From Tumebacillus sp. BK434 (lineage in GTDB: Bacteria > Bacillota > Bacilli > Tumebacillales > Tumebacillaceae), in the NCBI RefSeq assembly GCF_004340785.1, contig NZ_SLXS01000003.1, positions 529,689 to 593,688 of the forward strand: DNA of 64,000 bases, read 5' to 3'. The notes beneath the pieces were generated by a model. That model worked only from the letters and a program-made list of their open reading frames with translations. It had not been told where the DNA came from and did not search any database. Below are positions 15,951 to 24,290 of the stretch, piece after piece. Both the position numbers and the translations under genes were made by a program. The first letter of the stretch is position 1. Every line of letters starts with the position of its first letter.

Positions 15951-17423
15951 TTACATATACGGAGCCGGGTTGACCTGTACACCGCCGATGCGCACTTCAT
16001 AATGCAAGTGTGAGCCTGTCGACCAGCCGGTGGAACCGACGCCGCCGATGTATTGGCCTTTGCCGACCGCCTGGCCCGGCGAGACGGACATCGAGCTCAG
16101 ATGCCCATACAGCGTCTCCACGCCATTGCCATGCGAGATGCGGATGCAGTAGCCGTAACCGTCGCCCGCATCGCCGACCCAGATGACCGTGCCGGAGTTC
16201 GAAGCGTAGACCGGCGTGCCCGTGCCCGCCGCGATGTCGATCGCGAGGTGCGGACGGCCGCCGCGGTTCTCGCCATAGTAGGACGAGATATAACCGCCGC
16301 CGACCGGATACGCCCAACCGCCGCCGCCGACAGCGGTCGCCGGACCGCTGTACGCGCCGTAGGTCGGCTTTTCCTTGGTGCCCTTGGCGATAATTTCCTT
16401 CACCGGTTTGGAAACCACTTCTTCCTGCAATACGTCTTCCTTGATGACGATCCCGTTTTTCCTGGTGACTTTCACGACTTGCTTCACCTTGCCGGTCGCG
16501 CCTTCCTGGATGACTTCTTCTTCGCCTTCGTACATCGAGTTGTCCTCTTTGTACTCGACTTCGTAGTTCTTGGTCAGTTCGCGCTTGACTTCGGTCACCG
16601 TCTGTACGGAGATCAGCGGCTCTTTCGCCACGAGGTTGATCTCCTGACCTTCGCCGATCGCGTCGATGTTGGCGATGTTCGGGTTCGCATCACTCAGCTG
16701 CTCCACCGTCATCTTGTTTTTCAGCGCGATGTCCCAGAGGGAATCGCCGCGCGATACCACGTACTTGCGCTGCTCGTTGACGCCTTCGGCGATCAGCTTG
16801 AACGCCGCATCAAACGGGGTGACTCGCTGCACTTCTGTTTTGACCTTGATGAAATCGACTTGCTCCGCAAGCGAGACGTCCGCCTGCTCGCCCGGCTTGA
16901 CGTATTGCGCCTTCAGCTGGTCGATCAGCTTCTTGGCGGTCTCTTCGTCCTGCACGGTGACGATGTCGCGGCCGTTGACGCGCACAGCGACCAGCTCCGC
17001 ATACTCCTTCGTCGATTCGACGATCGCTTCGGCGATGTAGATCTCGTCGGTCGACTGGACATGCTGGTTGACCGGCTGGAACTTGACGCTCGCCTTCATT
17101 TCGCTGCCGAGCGATTCGATCGTCGTTTCGATCGCCGCTTTATCCTCGACCACACCGTAATACTGACCGTCTATGTACACGCGATAAACATGTTCTGTAG
17201 CGGCTACTTTTTCCGAAAATGTATATACACCGACCGAAGTCAGCAACAATACTGCCAGAGCTGCCATCGAATTGCGAAGATGGAACGTGCCTTTTACCTC
17301 CGCAATGCAATCTGCCTTTACCTGATCCCAATTGATGTTTTTGATATAGTTTCTTACTCCTGTAATGCTGCCAGCCACAACTGTACGACCGCGGTCGTTG
17401 ATTCTCTCTGTCAGCTTACCCAT
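15951..17423 (-). CDS. LysM-G5-M23 peptidoglycan endopeptidase with N-terminal membrane anchor
   Basis: A 490-residue envelope protein. An uncleaved helix lies near residues 52-70 (NSMAALAVLLLTSVGVYTF). A LysM domain follows around 220-265 (YVVSRGDSLWDIALKNKMTV), then a G5 domain (about 275-350, EVKRELTKNYEVEYKED to GTKEK) and a C-terminal M23 metallopeptidase with zinc ligands in RPHLAIDIAAG and HLHYEVR plus the middle LYGHLSS His. The start is ATG 17423 with GGGAGGG about 7 nt upstream; the longer frame begins with a GTG/ATG region lacking a site. A perfect LexA-type box lies 44-57 nt upstream, suggesting damage-induced expression. It likely remodels the septal or side wall. Confidence 0.9.
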   Translation of the reverse strand: MGKLTERINDRGRTVVAGSITGVRNYIKNINWDQVKADCIAEVKGTFHLRNSMAALAVLLLTSVGVYTFSEKVAATEHVYRVYIDGQYYGVVEDKAAIETTIESLGSEMKASVKFQPVNQHVQSTDEIYIAEAIVESTKEYAELVAVRVNGRDIVTVQDEETAKKLIDQLKAQYVKPGEQADVSLAEQVDFIKVKTEVQRVTPFDAAFKLIAEGVNEQRKYVVSRGDSLWDIALKNKMTVEQLSDANPNIANIDAIGEGQEINLVAKEPLISVQTVTEVKRELTKNYEVEYKEDNSMYEGEEEVIQEGATGKVKQVVKVTRKNGIVIKEDVLQEEVVSKPVKEIIAKGTKEKPTYGAYSGPATAVGGGGWAYPVGGGYISSYYGENRGGRPHLAIDIAAGTGTPVYASNSGTVIWVGDAGDGYGYCIRISHGNGVETLYGHLSSMSVSPGQAVGKGQYIGGVGSTGWSTGSHLHYEVRIGGVQVNPAPYM

Positions 17424-17466
17424 GATATCCCTCCCTAACAACGCCCCATCACACTCACCCAAAATG

Positions 17467-17480
17467 CGAACTTTAGTTCG
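17467..17480 (-). promoter_or_regulatory. LexA (DinR) SOS box upstream of the LysM-G5-M23 gene
   Basis: CGAACTTTAGTTCG matches the Bacillus LexA consensus CGAAC-N4-GTTCG at all ten fixed positions and is part of a 7-bp arm dyad (17466-17481). It lies 44 nt upstream of the ATG at 17423. A possible promoter (TTGTCG - 17 nt - TTTATA) is further upstream. Confidence 0.7.
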
Positions 17481-17603
17481 CAATTACCCATGGTTTTAGA
17501 CGGACATTAACAGTTATAAAATCCGATAGTTTGTATTCGACAAATTACTACACGTTCCTTCCAAAATCACGAAAAAAGTAAAATTTGTGACCTGCTCATA
17601 AAT

Positions 17604-17634
17604 AAAAAAAGAGTCTCCTCAGTCGAGGAAACTC
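17604..17634 (-). terminator. Terminator of the epimerase-hprK operon
   Basis: A 10-bp stem (17611-17620 with 17625-17634, one G-U pair) followed on the minus strand by seven T. It overlaps the hprK stop codon. Confidence 0.88.
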
Positions 17635-18560
17635 TCCGGGTTCATCGTCTTCAACATCTTCTCTGACAAGTCTCGCGCCGCATTGTAGCCCATCCGTTTC
17701 AGCCGCTGATTCATCGCTGCCACTTCGAGAATCACCGCCAAGTTACGACCTGGTCTTACGGGCAGGGTCAACAGCGGAACGTCGACATCGAGGATTTTGA
17801 TCGTCTCTTCATCGAGCCCGAGGCGGTCGTACGCGACATTGTCTTCCCACATCGTCAGCTTGATCACCAATTCGAGGTCTTTGTGCGTGCGAATCGCACC
17901 GGCGCCAAACAAAGTCATCACGTTCAGCACGCCGAGGCCCCGGATTTCGATCAGGTGGCGCAGCATCTCCGGCGAGGTGCCTTCGAGCTGCGTGTCGGCG
18001 ATGTTGCGAATCTCCACCGCGTCGTCCGCGACGAGGCGATGGCCGCGCTTGACCAGTTCCAGAGCCGTTTCGCTCTTCCCGATGCCGCTCGCGCCGGTGA
18101 TCAGGATGCCGATGCCGTAGACATCGACCAGCACGCCATGCAGGAGCGTCTCCTTGGCCAGCTTTTTGTCGAGGTAGGACTGCAGGCGGCCGGTCAGTTT
18201 GGTCGTCGACAGCTCGGTGCGCAGGATCGGCACGCGGTATTTGACGGCCGCGTCGAGAAGCGACGGGGACACTTCCATGCCGCGGGCGAGGATCAGGCAC
18301 GGCGTCTGCTCATACGAGCAGAGCTGTTCGGCGCGCTCCCGCTGCTGCGCCTCGCCCATCCCTTCAAAAAAGGTCATCTCGGTGCGCCCCATCACCTGCA
18401 CGCGCTCCGCCGGGTGATAGGTGAAAAATCCGGCCAGGGCCAGCCCCGGACGGTTGATGTCCGACACGGCGGTCAGACGGCTCATGTCGGCCGTTTCATT
18501 GATCAGCTCCAGCTCAAAGTCGCGACGCAGCTCCGCGGTGGAGATGGTCTTCGGCATCAT
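17619..18560 (-). CDS. hprK: HPr kinase/phosphorylase
   Basis: The 313-residue bifunctional enzyme phosphorylates and dephosphorylates HPr/Crh at Ser46 to control carbon catabolite repression. Walker A is GASGIGKSETALELV near residues 154-168, preceded by GIGILIT; the family signature EIRGLGVLNVMTLFG is near 205. Length is normal. It starts ATGATG, with the first ATG overlapping the epimerase stop (ATGA), so its translation is coupled to that gene. In B. subtilis lgt follows hprK; here a terminator follows and lgt is absent from the window. ppaX, its functional partner, is 2.8 kb downstream in a different unit. Confidence 0.95.
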   Translation of the reverse strand: MMPKTISTAELRRDFELELINETADMSRLTAVSDINRPGLALAGFFTYHPAERVQVMGRTEMTFFEGMGEAQQRERAEQLCSYEQTPCLILARGMEVSPSLLDAAVKYRVPILRTELSTTKLTGRLQSYLDKKLAKETLLHGVLVDVYGIGILITGASGIGKSETALELVKRGHRLVADDAVEIRNIADTQLEGTSPEMLRHLIEIRGLGVLNVMTLFGAGAIRTHKDLELVIKLTMWEDNVAYDRLGLDEETIKILDVDVPLLTLPVRPGRNLAVILEVAAMNQRLKRMGYNAARDLSEKMLKTMNPESFLD

Positions 18561-19483
18561 TTTGCGTCACCGTAGACGGTGCGGCCCCACGCGATCGTTT
18601 TCGCCAAGCCGTCGCGCAAGCTGGTCTCCGGCTTCCAGCCGAGCTCGGCAGCGGCCAGCTGATTGCTCATCGTGCTGTGGTAGATGTCGCCGACCCGCGC
18701 CGGACCGTGCGTCGCTTCGAGCGGGTACCCGGTCAGCTCTTTCATCGTCACGTACAGCTCGCTTACCGACACCCGGGTCGCCGTCGAGATGTTGACGGTG
18801 AGCTTTTTCTCCGAGGTCAGCGCGATCAGATTGGCCTGTGCCACATCGCCGATATAGATATAGTCGCGGGTCGCGCCGCCGTCGCCTTCGATGTTGACCG
18901 GCTGGCCCTTGATCATCTGTTCCAGGAAGATCGAGACCACGCCGCCTTCGCCGAAGCGGCCTTGGCGCGGGCCGTAGATGTTGGCGTAGCGGAGGATCGT
19001 ATAGTTGACGCCGTACAGTTCCCCGTACATGCGGATGTAGTCTTCGTTCACTTTTTTGCTCAAGCCATAGAACGACATCGGGTTGAGCGGATGCTGTTCA
19101 TCGAGCGGCAGGTATTCGGGCGTGCCGTATTCGGCAGCCGAGGCGGCGAAGACGATCTTCAAGCCGAACTTGCGCGCCGCTTCGAGGACGTGGATCGTGC
19201 CCATGATGTTGATCTCTGCGTCGAGGCCCGGGTCTTTGATCGACAAGGGCACTTTGATCTGCGCCGCCTGGTGGGAGATGGCTTCGATGCCTTCCCGCTC
19301 GATCAGGTCATGCAGTGCGGGATCATTGATGTCCATTTCATAAAACTTGGCTTGGGGGTTGAGGTTGGCTTTCGACCCGGTGAACAGGTTGTCCACCACC
19401 ACGACCTCATGTCCGGCCGCAATCAGTGTGTCGACGATGTGCGATCCGGCAAAACCGGCCCCGCCCGTCACGAGAATCTTCAT
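18557..19483 (-). CDS. NAD-dependent epimerase, GalE-like extended SDR
   Basis: A 308-residue extended short-chain dehydrogenase/reductase. The NAD motif is MKILVTGGAGFAGSHIVDTL, the catalytic triad is Ser in AASAAEYG and YxxxK in FYGLSK, and RYANIYGPRQ with the C-terminal GDIYHSTMSN are typical of UDP-glucose/GlcNAc 4-epimerases and dTDP-glucose relatives. ATG 19483 has GGAGGG about 10 nt upstream. It is the first gene of a two-gene operon with hprK (4-nt overlap), which is unusual. Sugar nucleotide specificity is not determined. Confidence 0.88.
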   Translation of the reverse strand: MKILVTGGAGFAGSHIVDTLIAAGHEVVVVDNLFTGSKANLNPQAKFYEMDINDPALHDLIEREGIEAISHQAAQIKVPLSIKDPGLDAEINIMGTIHVLEAARKFGLKIVFAASAAEYGTPEYLPLDEQHPLNPMSFYGLSKKVNEDYIRMYGELYGVNYTILRYANIYGPRQGRFGEGGVVSIFLEQMIKGQPVNIEGDGGATRDYIYIGDVAQANLIALTSEKKLTVNISTATRVSVSELYVTMKELTGYPLEATHGPARVGDIYHSTMSNQLAAAELGWKPETSLRDGLAKTIAWGRTVYGDAK

Positions 19484-19560
19484 CGTATGTAGTCCCTCCA
19501 TCGTCCCTGTGGACATGCTTTTTCTTTTACAGGTATCATATCTTGTTTTGTCCAAAAACA

Positions 19561-19590
19561 AAAGGAGCGGAAAGATCCGCTCCTTTTTCT
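19561..19590. terminator. Bidirectional terminator
   Basis: An 11-bp perfect stem (AAAGGAGCGGA with its complement, 4-nt loop) with a T run on the plus side and TTTTGTTTTT on the minus side. It follows the hypothetical gene ending at 19641 and precedes the epimerase gene. Confidence 0.82.
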
Positions 19591-19640
19591 TGCAACCTGT
19601 CATCTCTGGTCTGCAAGAGTCATAGACATAGGACAAATGC

Positions 19641-20294
19641 TTAGTGCTCCTTGCCTTTCGCATTCGCATTGCCCATCGTGCGTTCGGTGGCTGAGTCGAT
19701 CAGCTTTTGTGTGCGCTCGGCAAACTCGGTGAGCGTTTCCGGGGCGAGCGAGTCATAGTCTTTGACTTGCTCGAGCGCGCCGAGCATCAGGTTGATCAGG
19801 CGCACCATCGATTCTGTATCATCTTCAAGGACGAGCGGAGTGTCGTCGTTGCGCAGCACTTTCATGTTCAGATAAGGGCCGCCGAATTCCGGCTTGGTCA
19901 CGGCAAACGAGCACTTGTGCCAGCCGAGCGGATAGTGCACGCGGCGGCGGAACGCTTTAAAGACCGGACCGAAGCGGGCGACCAGATAGCGCAGATACTG
20001 CACGGCCTGCTCGTCGTAGCCGGCTTCCTGCAGCTCTTCGATCTCCTCGTGCGTCTCGAGCAGGCGCAGCGAAGCGACAATCGCCTCCGCGATGTGCGGG
20101 CCGGTCAAAATCGAAAGCCCTTGCTCGATGTCGTGCGCCTCCATCTGAGAGCGGGACAGCTGTTCCTGGATCACCGATTCGATCTGCGAACGAAGCGCGG
20201 GCTCTACGCGAAGCCGCGTCGAAAGCTCGACCACGCCTTGATCAATATAGCGCACAAACTCTTGCGATAAACGCTCATGCTTCCAATTTCCCAT
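19641..20294 (-). CDS. Conserved-looking hypothetical protein
   Basis: The 217-residue product starts at MGNWKHERLSQEFVRYID (ATG 20294, AAGGAG 8 nt upstream; the longer frame has no site). It is soluble and mostly helical, with an acidic central part (ETHEEIEELQEAGYDEQAV), a basic segment FRRRVHYPLGWHKC and a hydrophilic tail. No signal peptide or membrane segment is visible. I do not recognise the family. It is monocistronic, with its own terminator, and divergent from the membrane gene at 20424. Confidence 0.75.
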   Translation of the reverse strand: MGNWKHERLSQEFVRYIDQGVVELSTRLRVEPALRSQIESVIQEQLSRSQMEAHDIEQGLSILTGPHIAEAIVASLRLLETHEEIEELQEAGYDEQAVQYLRYLVARFGPVFKAFRRRVHYPLGWHKCSFAVTKPEFGGPYLNMKVLRNDDTPLVLEDDTESMVRLINLMLGALEQVKDYDSLAPETLTEFAERTQKLIDSATERTMGNANAKGKEH

Positions 20295-20423
20295 CGACAA
20301 ACTCCTTATCTTCCGATCGTACGTTTCTTCACAACATCCTACTAAAGCAGAAGGCAAAACGCAAGCTCCAGTTCATTTTACATCATTAATACTACTTTCT
20401 GAATAATGAGGTGTCAACGGAAC

Positions 20424-20954
20424 ATGGCTGAGAAACTTTTCCTCCTGCTGCTTTTGACAGGCGCGTCGCTTTTGATCGGCGCGGTGCTGTACAGTTTGGC
20501 CCGACACGGCCGCAACCTGCGGCGGTTCCGGGAGCGTCAGGTGTTCTACACCGACCTGCACCGCTTCGCCGTCCTGATCGTCACCGCCTTCGCGCTCTAC
20601 CTGTTCGAGACCCGCATCCCGCTCTGGAGCACGCTGTCCGGCGTCCCCGACGCCATCCCGCTCTTCGCGTCCACCGCCCTGCCTGCGCTCCTGTTGTGCC
20701 TGCTCGCCGGCCGCTGGTACCTCGGCTTCCCGGCCGCCCTGCTCGTCGAGTGGTGCGTGCTTCAGTCGGGCGGACAGACGCAGTACTTCCTGCAAAATGC
20801 GACGCTGTCACTGGCCGGATTGCTCCTGTATCTGCTGTACACCATGTCGCTTCGGGCTGAGCAGAAGCGCAGCACCGAACATCGCGCCTTAACACGTTTC
20901 CTCGCAGGAAAAAAAGAGCATGGAGAGGAACCGAACAAGACGGCGGCGAGCTGA
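20424..20954 (+). CDS. Small multi-pass membrane protein, unknown function
   Basis: A 176-residue product with about five hydrophobic helices: LFLLLLLTGASLLIGAVLY at the start, FAVLIVTAFALYLF, LPALLLCLLAGRWYL, FPAALLVEWCVL and LSLAGLLLYLLYTM, followed by a charged tail KEHGEEPNKTAAS. ATG 20424 has GAGGTG 10 nt upstream and is preferred to ATG 20406. It is a single plus-strand gene among minus-strand genes, convergent with uvrA across a terminator. No family recognised. Confidence 0.7.
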   Translation: MAEKLFLLLLLTGASLLIGAVLYSLARHGRNLRRFRERQVFYTDLHRFAVLIVTAFALYLFETRIPLWSTLSGVPDAIPLFASTALPALLLCLLAGRWYLGFPAALLVEWCVLQSGGQTQYFLQNATLSLAGLLLYLLYTMSLRAEQKRSTEHRALTRFLAGKKEHGEEPNKTAAS

Positions 20955-21019
20955 TCCTGCGGTTGATCCTGCTGGCAGACATGCGCTGTTGCAGCAAGCA
21001 TTGCGGCCTTCTGAAACCA

Positions 21020-21053
21020 AAGAGCAGGCTTCCTAAAAAGCCTGCTCTTTTTG
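21020..21053. terminator. Bidirectional terminator between the membrane gene and uvrA
   Basis: A 12-bp perfect stem (AAGAGCAGGCTT, 21020-21031, with 21038-21049) followed by T runs on the plus strand; the minus strand also gives a T-rich end. It lies 5 nt beyond the uvrA stop. Confidence 0.88.
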
Positions 21054-21057
21054 TTGC

Positions 21058-23928
21058 TTACGACTCCACCGCCACTTTCGTTTGCTGCTTGGCGCGGGCT
21101 TTATCGCGTTCGAGGATCGGGCCGAGGAACTTGCCGGTCCACGACTCGGCGATCTTGGCGATCTGCTCCGGGGTGCCGGTGCCGACAACGGTGCCGCCTT
21201 TGTCGCCGCCTTCCGGACCGAGGTCGACCAGATAGTCGGCCGTCTTGATCACATCAAGGTTATGCTCGATGACGATAACCGATTCCCCGCTTTCCACCAA
21301 ACGCTGCAAAACGGTCAGCAAACGGTCGATATCGGCCGTGTGCAAACCGGTCGTCGGTTCATCCAAAATGTACACGGTGCGCCCGGTGCTGCGGCGATGT
21401 AATTCAGAAGCCAGTTTCACCCGCTGCGCTTCCCCGCCGGACAATGTGGTCGCCGGCTGTCCCAGACGGACATACCCGAGCCCCACATCATGCAAGGTCT
21501 GCATCTTGCGCGCGATCTTCGGCACGTTTTTGAAAAATTCAACGGCGTCTTCCACCGTCAGATCCAACACGTCGGCAATGCTTTTGCCTTTGTATTTGAC
21601 TTCCAGAGTTTCACGATTGTATCGCTTGCCTTTGCAGATCTCGCAAGGCACGTACACGTCGGGCAGGAAATGCATCTCGATCTTGATGATCCCGTCGCCT
21701 TTGCACGCTTCGCAGCGCCCGCCTTTGACGTTAAACGAGAACCGGCCTTTTTTGTACCCGCGCATCTTCGCTTCGTTCGTCGTCGCGAACACGTCGCGAA
21801 TGTCGTCAAAAACGCCCGTATACGTCGCTGGGTTCGAACGCGGCGTGCGCCCGATCGGCGACTGGTCGATGTCGATGATCTTGTCGAGCTGATCCAGCCC
21901 TTCGATCGTCTTGTGCGCGCCCGGCTTGGTCTTCGCCCCGTTCAGGTGCATCGCCAGCGATTTTTTCAAGATTTCGTTGACCAGCGTCGACTTGCCGGAG
22001 CCGGACACGCCCGTTACGCAAGTGAACAAGCCGACCGGGAACTTCACGGAGATGTTCTTCAGGTTGTTCTCCTTCGCGCCGACCACCTTGATCCACTTGT
22101 CGCCCGGCTTGCGGCGCTCTTCCGGCACGGGGATGAACTTGCGCCCGCTCAGGTACGCCCCGGTCATCGAGTTCTCATCGGCCATCACCTCGGCCGGCGT
22201 CCCTTGCGAGACGATCGTCCCGCCGTGCACACCGGCTCCAGGTCCGATGTCGATGATGTAATCGCAGGCCAGCATCGTGTCTTCATCGTGCTCGACGACG
22301 ATCAGCGTGTTCCCGAGGTTGCGCATGTGCACCAGCGTGTTGATCAGCCGCTCGTTGTCGCGCTGATGCAGTCCGATCGACGGCTCGTCGAGGATGTACA
22401 GCACGCCCATCAGGGACGACCCGATCTGCGTCGCCAGGCGAATCCGCTGCGCCTCGCCGCCGGACAGCGTGCCGGCCGAGCGGGACAGGTTGAGGTAATC
22501 GAGCCCGACGTCGCGCAGGAAGCCGAGGCGCGCCTCGATCTCTTTCAAGATCAGGCGGGCGATCGTCATCTCCTTCTCCGATAAGGACAGGCCGCTGAAG
22601 TAGTGGAGCGCGTCGATGACCGACAGCCCGGTGACAAACGAGATGTTCTCCCCGCCGATCGTCACGGCGAGGCTCTCCGGGCGCAGGCGCTTGCCTTTGC
22701 AGGCCGGGCACGGCTTGGCGCTCATGTAGGCTTCGATAAACTCGCGCACATAGTCGGAGACCGTCTCTTTGTAGCGGCGTTCGAGGTTCGGAATGACCCC
22801 TTCGTACTCCAACTCGGCGATCTTCGACTGCCCGAAATCATTTTCATATTTGAACTTGATCTTGTCGCCTTGGCTGCCGTACAGCAACATCTTCAGCTTC
22901 TCGTCCGGCACATCGCGCAGCGGCATCTTCGTGTCGACCTCATAATACTTCGCCGCGGCATCGAGCAGTTGCGGGTAGTAGTTGGAGGTGCGTCCCTGCC
23001 ACGGCTCGATCGCGTCTTCGGCGAGCGACTTCGACCAGTCCGGAACCACGAGGTCCGGGTCGATCTCCATGTTCGTGCCGAGGCCGGCGCAGGTCTCGCA
23101 GGCGCCAAACGGCGAGTTGAACGAGAACATCCGCGGGGCCAGCTCGGGCACCGAGAAGCCGCATTCCGGGCAGGACAGATTAGAGGAGAACAGCATCTCT
23201 TCCCCGTCGACGATGCCGACGATCACCGTGCCTTCGGCGAGCTTGAGCGCCGTTTCCAGCGAGTCGGCGAGGCGGGTCTGGATGTCCTCCTTGACGACGA
23301 TGCGGTCGACGACGACCTCGATCGTATGCTTCTTGTTCTTCTCCAGCTTGATCTCTTCCGACAGCTCGCGCAGCTCGCCGTCGACGCGGACGCGGACGAA
23401 GCCCTGCTTGGAAATATCTTCGAAGACCTTGGCGTGCTCGCCTTTGCGCCCTTTGATCATCGGGGCGTAAATCTGAATCCGCGTGCGTTCCGGCAGCTCC
23501 AGGATCCGGTCGACCATCTGCTCCACCGTCTGGGATGTGATCTCGATGTTGGGGTGGTTGGGGCAGTGCGGACGCCCGATGCGGGCGAACAGCAGGCGGA
23601 GGTAGTCGTAGATCTCAGTGACGGTGCCGACCGTGGAGCGCGGGTTGCGCGACGTGGTCTTCTGGTCGATCGAAATCGCCGGGGACAGACCGTCGATCGA
23701 GTCGACATCCGGCTTGTCCATCTGCCCTAAAAATTGGCGTGCATAGGCGGACAGCGACTCCACATAGCGGCGCTGCCCTTCCGCATAGATCGTATCAAAA
23801 GCCAGCGACGATTTCCCCGACCCGGACAGACCGGTCAAGACCACAAACTTGTCGCGTGGTATCGTCACATCAACATTCTTCAGATTGTGCGCGCGTGCGC
23901 CTTTGACGACAATGTGTTCCTGTGCCAT
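21058..23928 (-). CDS. uvrA: Excinuclease ABC subunit A (UvrA)
   Basis: The 956-residue damage sensor of nucleotide excision repair, a tandem ABC ATPase. Walker A motifs are [14 protein letters not shown] near residue 32 and [13 protein letters not shown] near 640; ABC signatures are [16 protein letters not shown] and [15 protein letters not shown]. Zinc clusters are [23 protein letters not shown] and [16 protein letters not shown]. The C terminus ([14 protein letters not shown]) is normal. Start [15 protein letters not shown] is ATG 23928 with AAGGGG upstream. In B. subtilis uvrB and uvrA are adjacent; here a 13-codon gene and a terminator intervene. A partial LexA box lies 27 nt upstream. 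Confidence 0.97.
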   Translation of the reverse strand: MAQEHIVVKGARAHNLKNVDVTIPRDKFVVLTGLSGSGKSSLAFDTIYAEGQRRYVESLSAYARQFLGQMDKPDVDSIDGLSPAISIDQKTTSRNPRSTVGTVTEIYDYLRLLFARIGRPHCPNHPNIEITSQTVEQMVDRILELPERTRIQIYAPMIKGRKGEHAKVFEDISKQGFVRVRVDGELRELSEEIKLEKNKKHTIEVVVDRIVVKEDIQTRLADSLETALKLAEGTVIVGIVDGEEMLFSSNLSCPECGFSVPELAPRMFSFNSPFGACETCAGLGTNMEIDPDLVVPDWSKSLAEDAIEPWQGRTSNYYPQLLDAAAKYYEVDTKMPLRDVPDEKLKMLLYGSQGDKIKFKYENDFGQSKIAELEYEGVIPNLERRYKETVSDYVREFIEAYMSAKPCPACKGKRLRPESLAVTIGGENISFVTGLSVIDALHYFSGLSLSEKEMTIARLILKEIEARLGFLRDVGLDYLNLSRSAGTLSGGEAQRIRLATQIGSSLMGVLYILDEPSIGLHQRDNERLINTLVHMRNLGNTLIVVEHDEDTMLACDYIIDIGPGAGVHGGTIVSQGTPAEVMADENSMTGAYLSGRKFIPVPEERRKPGDKWIKVVGAKENNLKNISVKFPVGLFTCVTGVSGSGKSTLVNEILKKSLAMHLNGAKTKPGAHKTIEGLDQLDKIIDIDQSPIGRTPRSNPATYTGVFDDIRDVFATTNEAKMRGYKKGRFSFNVKGGRCEACKGDGIIKIEMHFLPDVYVPCEICKGKRYNRETLEVKYKGKSIADVLDLTVEDAVEFFKNVPKIARKMQTLHDVGLGYVRLGQPATTLSGGEAQRVKLASELHRRSTGRTVYILDEPTTGLHTADIDRLLTVLQRLVESGESVIVIEHNLDVIKTADYLVDLGPEGGDKGGTVVGTGTPEQIAKIAESWTGKFLGPILERDKARAKQQTKVAVES

Positions 23929-23954
23929 TTCCTTCCCCTTTTCCGCTCTGAATA

Positions 23955-23968
23955 CGAACAAACATTCT
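23955..23968 (-). promoter_or_regulatory. Candidate degenerate LexA box upstream of uvrA
   Basis: CGAACAAACATTCT keeps one perfect half (CGAAC) and three of five positions in the other half of the CGAAC-N4-GTTCG consensus, 27 nt before the uvrA ATG. uvr genes are commonly in the SOS regulon of Bacilli. Two mismatches make it only a candidate. Confidence 0.4.
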
Positions 23969-24021
23969 CTAACTCCTATATTGAACCAGTTTCGTCAAAA
24001 AAGCAACGGACTACACGAAAA

Positions 24022-24054
24022 ATCAAAAACCCCGGCCGCATGAACAGGCCAGGG
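24022..24054 (-). terminator. Terminator or attenuator between the 13-codon gene and uvrA
   Basis: On the minus strand an 8-bp GC-rich stem (CCCTGGCC with GGCCGGGG, one G-T pair; 24030-24037 with 24047-24054) is followed by TTTTTGATTTTT. It begins 28 nt after the stop of the tiny gene and ends 94 nt before uvrA. Confidence 0.82.
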
Positions 24055-24082
24055 TCTTTGAATCAAGAACCTTAGGTATGAA

Positions 24083-24124
24083 CTAACCACAGAAGCTGCC
24101 GCCACGGATGATCACTTTTTTCAT
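24083..24124 (-). CDS. 13-residue peptide gene (MKKVIIRGGSFCG)
   Basis: A minus-strand frame of 13 codons plus TAG encodes MKKVIIRGGSFCG. It has a strong GAGGTGG 6 nt upstream of the ATG, a near-consensus promoter (TTGGCA-17-TATAAT) about 37 nt upstream of the ATG and a terminator right after it, so it is a complete transcription unit between uvrB and uvrA. The product has a basic start, a hydrophobic triplet, a Gly-rich middle and a C-terminal Cys-Gly. It could be a leader peptide whose translation affects the terminator and so uvrA, a signalling or modified peptide, or a non-functional reading of a small RNA. No family is known to me. Confidence 0.55.
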   Translation of the reverse strand: MKKVIIRGGSFCG

Positions 24125-24167
24125 AAAAAGCCACCTCGGTTAGCAGGGACGCCGATTTGATGTCTTA

Positions 24168-24196
24168 ATTATAGCTAACACTCCAGCTTCTGCCAA
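24168..24196 (-). promoter_or_regulatory. Promoter of the 13-codon gene
   Basis: -35 TTGGCA (24196-24191), 17-nt spacer, perfect -10 TATAAT (24173-24168) on the minus strand. Predicted start near 24161, giving a leader of about 37 nt before the ATG. This is among the strongest sigma-A-like promoters in the window. Confidence 0.8.
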
Positions 24197-24290
24197 GCAG
24201 TGTTCTTAACTATTCGAAAAACCGACAAATTACTATACATTTATCAATCATTTAAACCAAATCCTTACCTCTTCTTTACTTCGGAGCTCC

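Noticed and set aside
23929-24290. Riboswitch in the gap between uvrB and uvrA
   Set aside because: The gap is explained by a promoter, a 13-codon gene and a terminator; no known aptamer pattern was seen.
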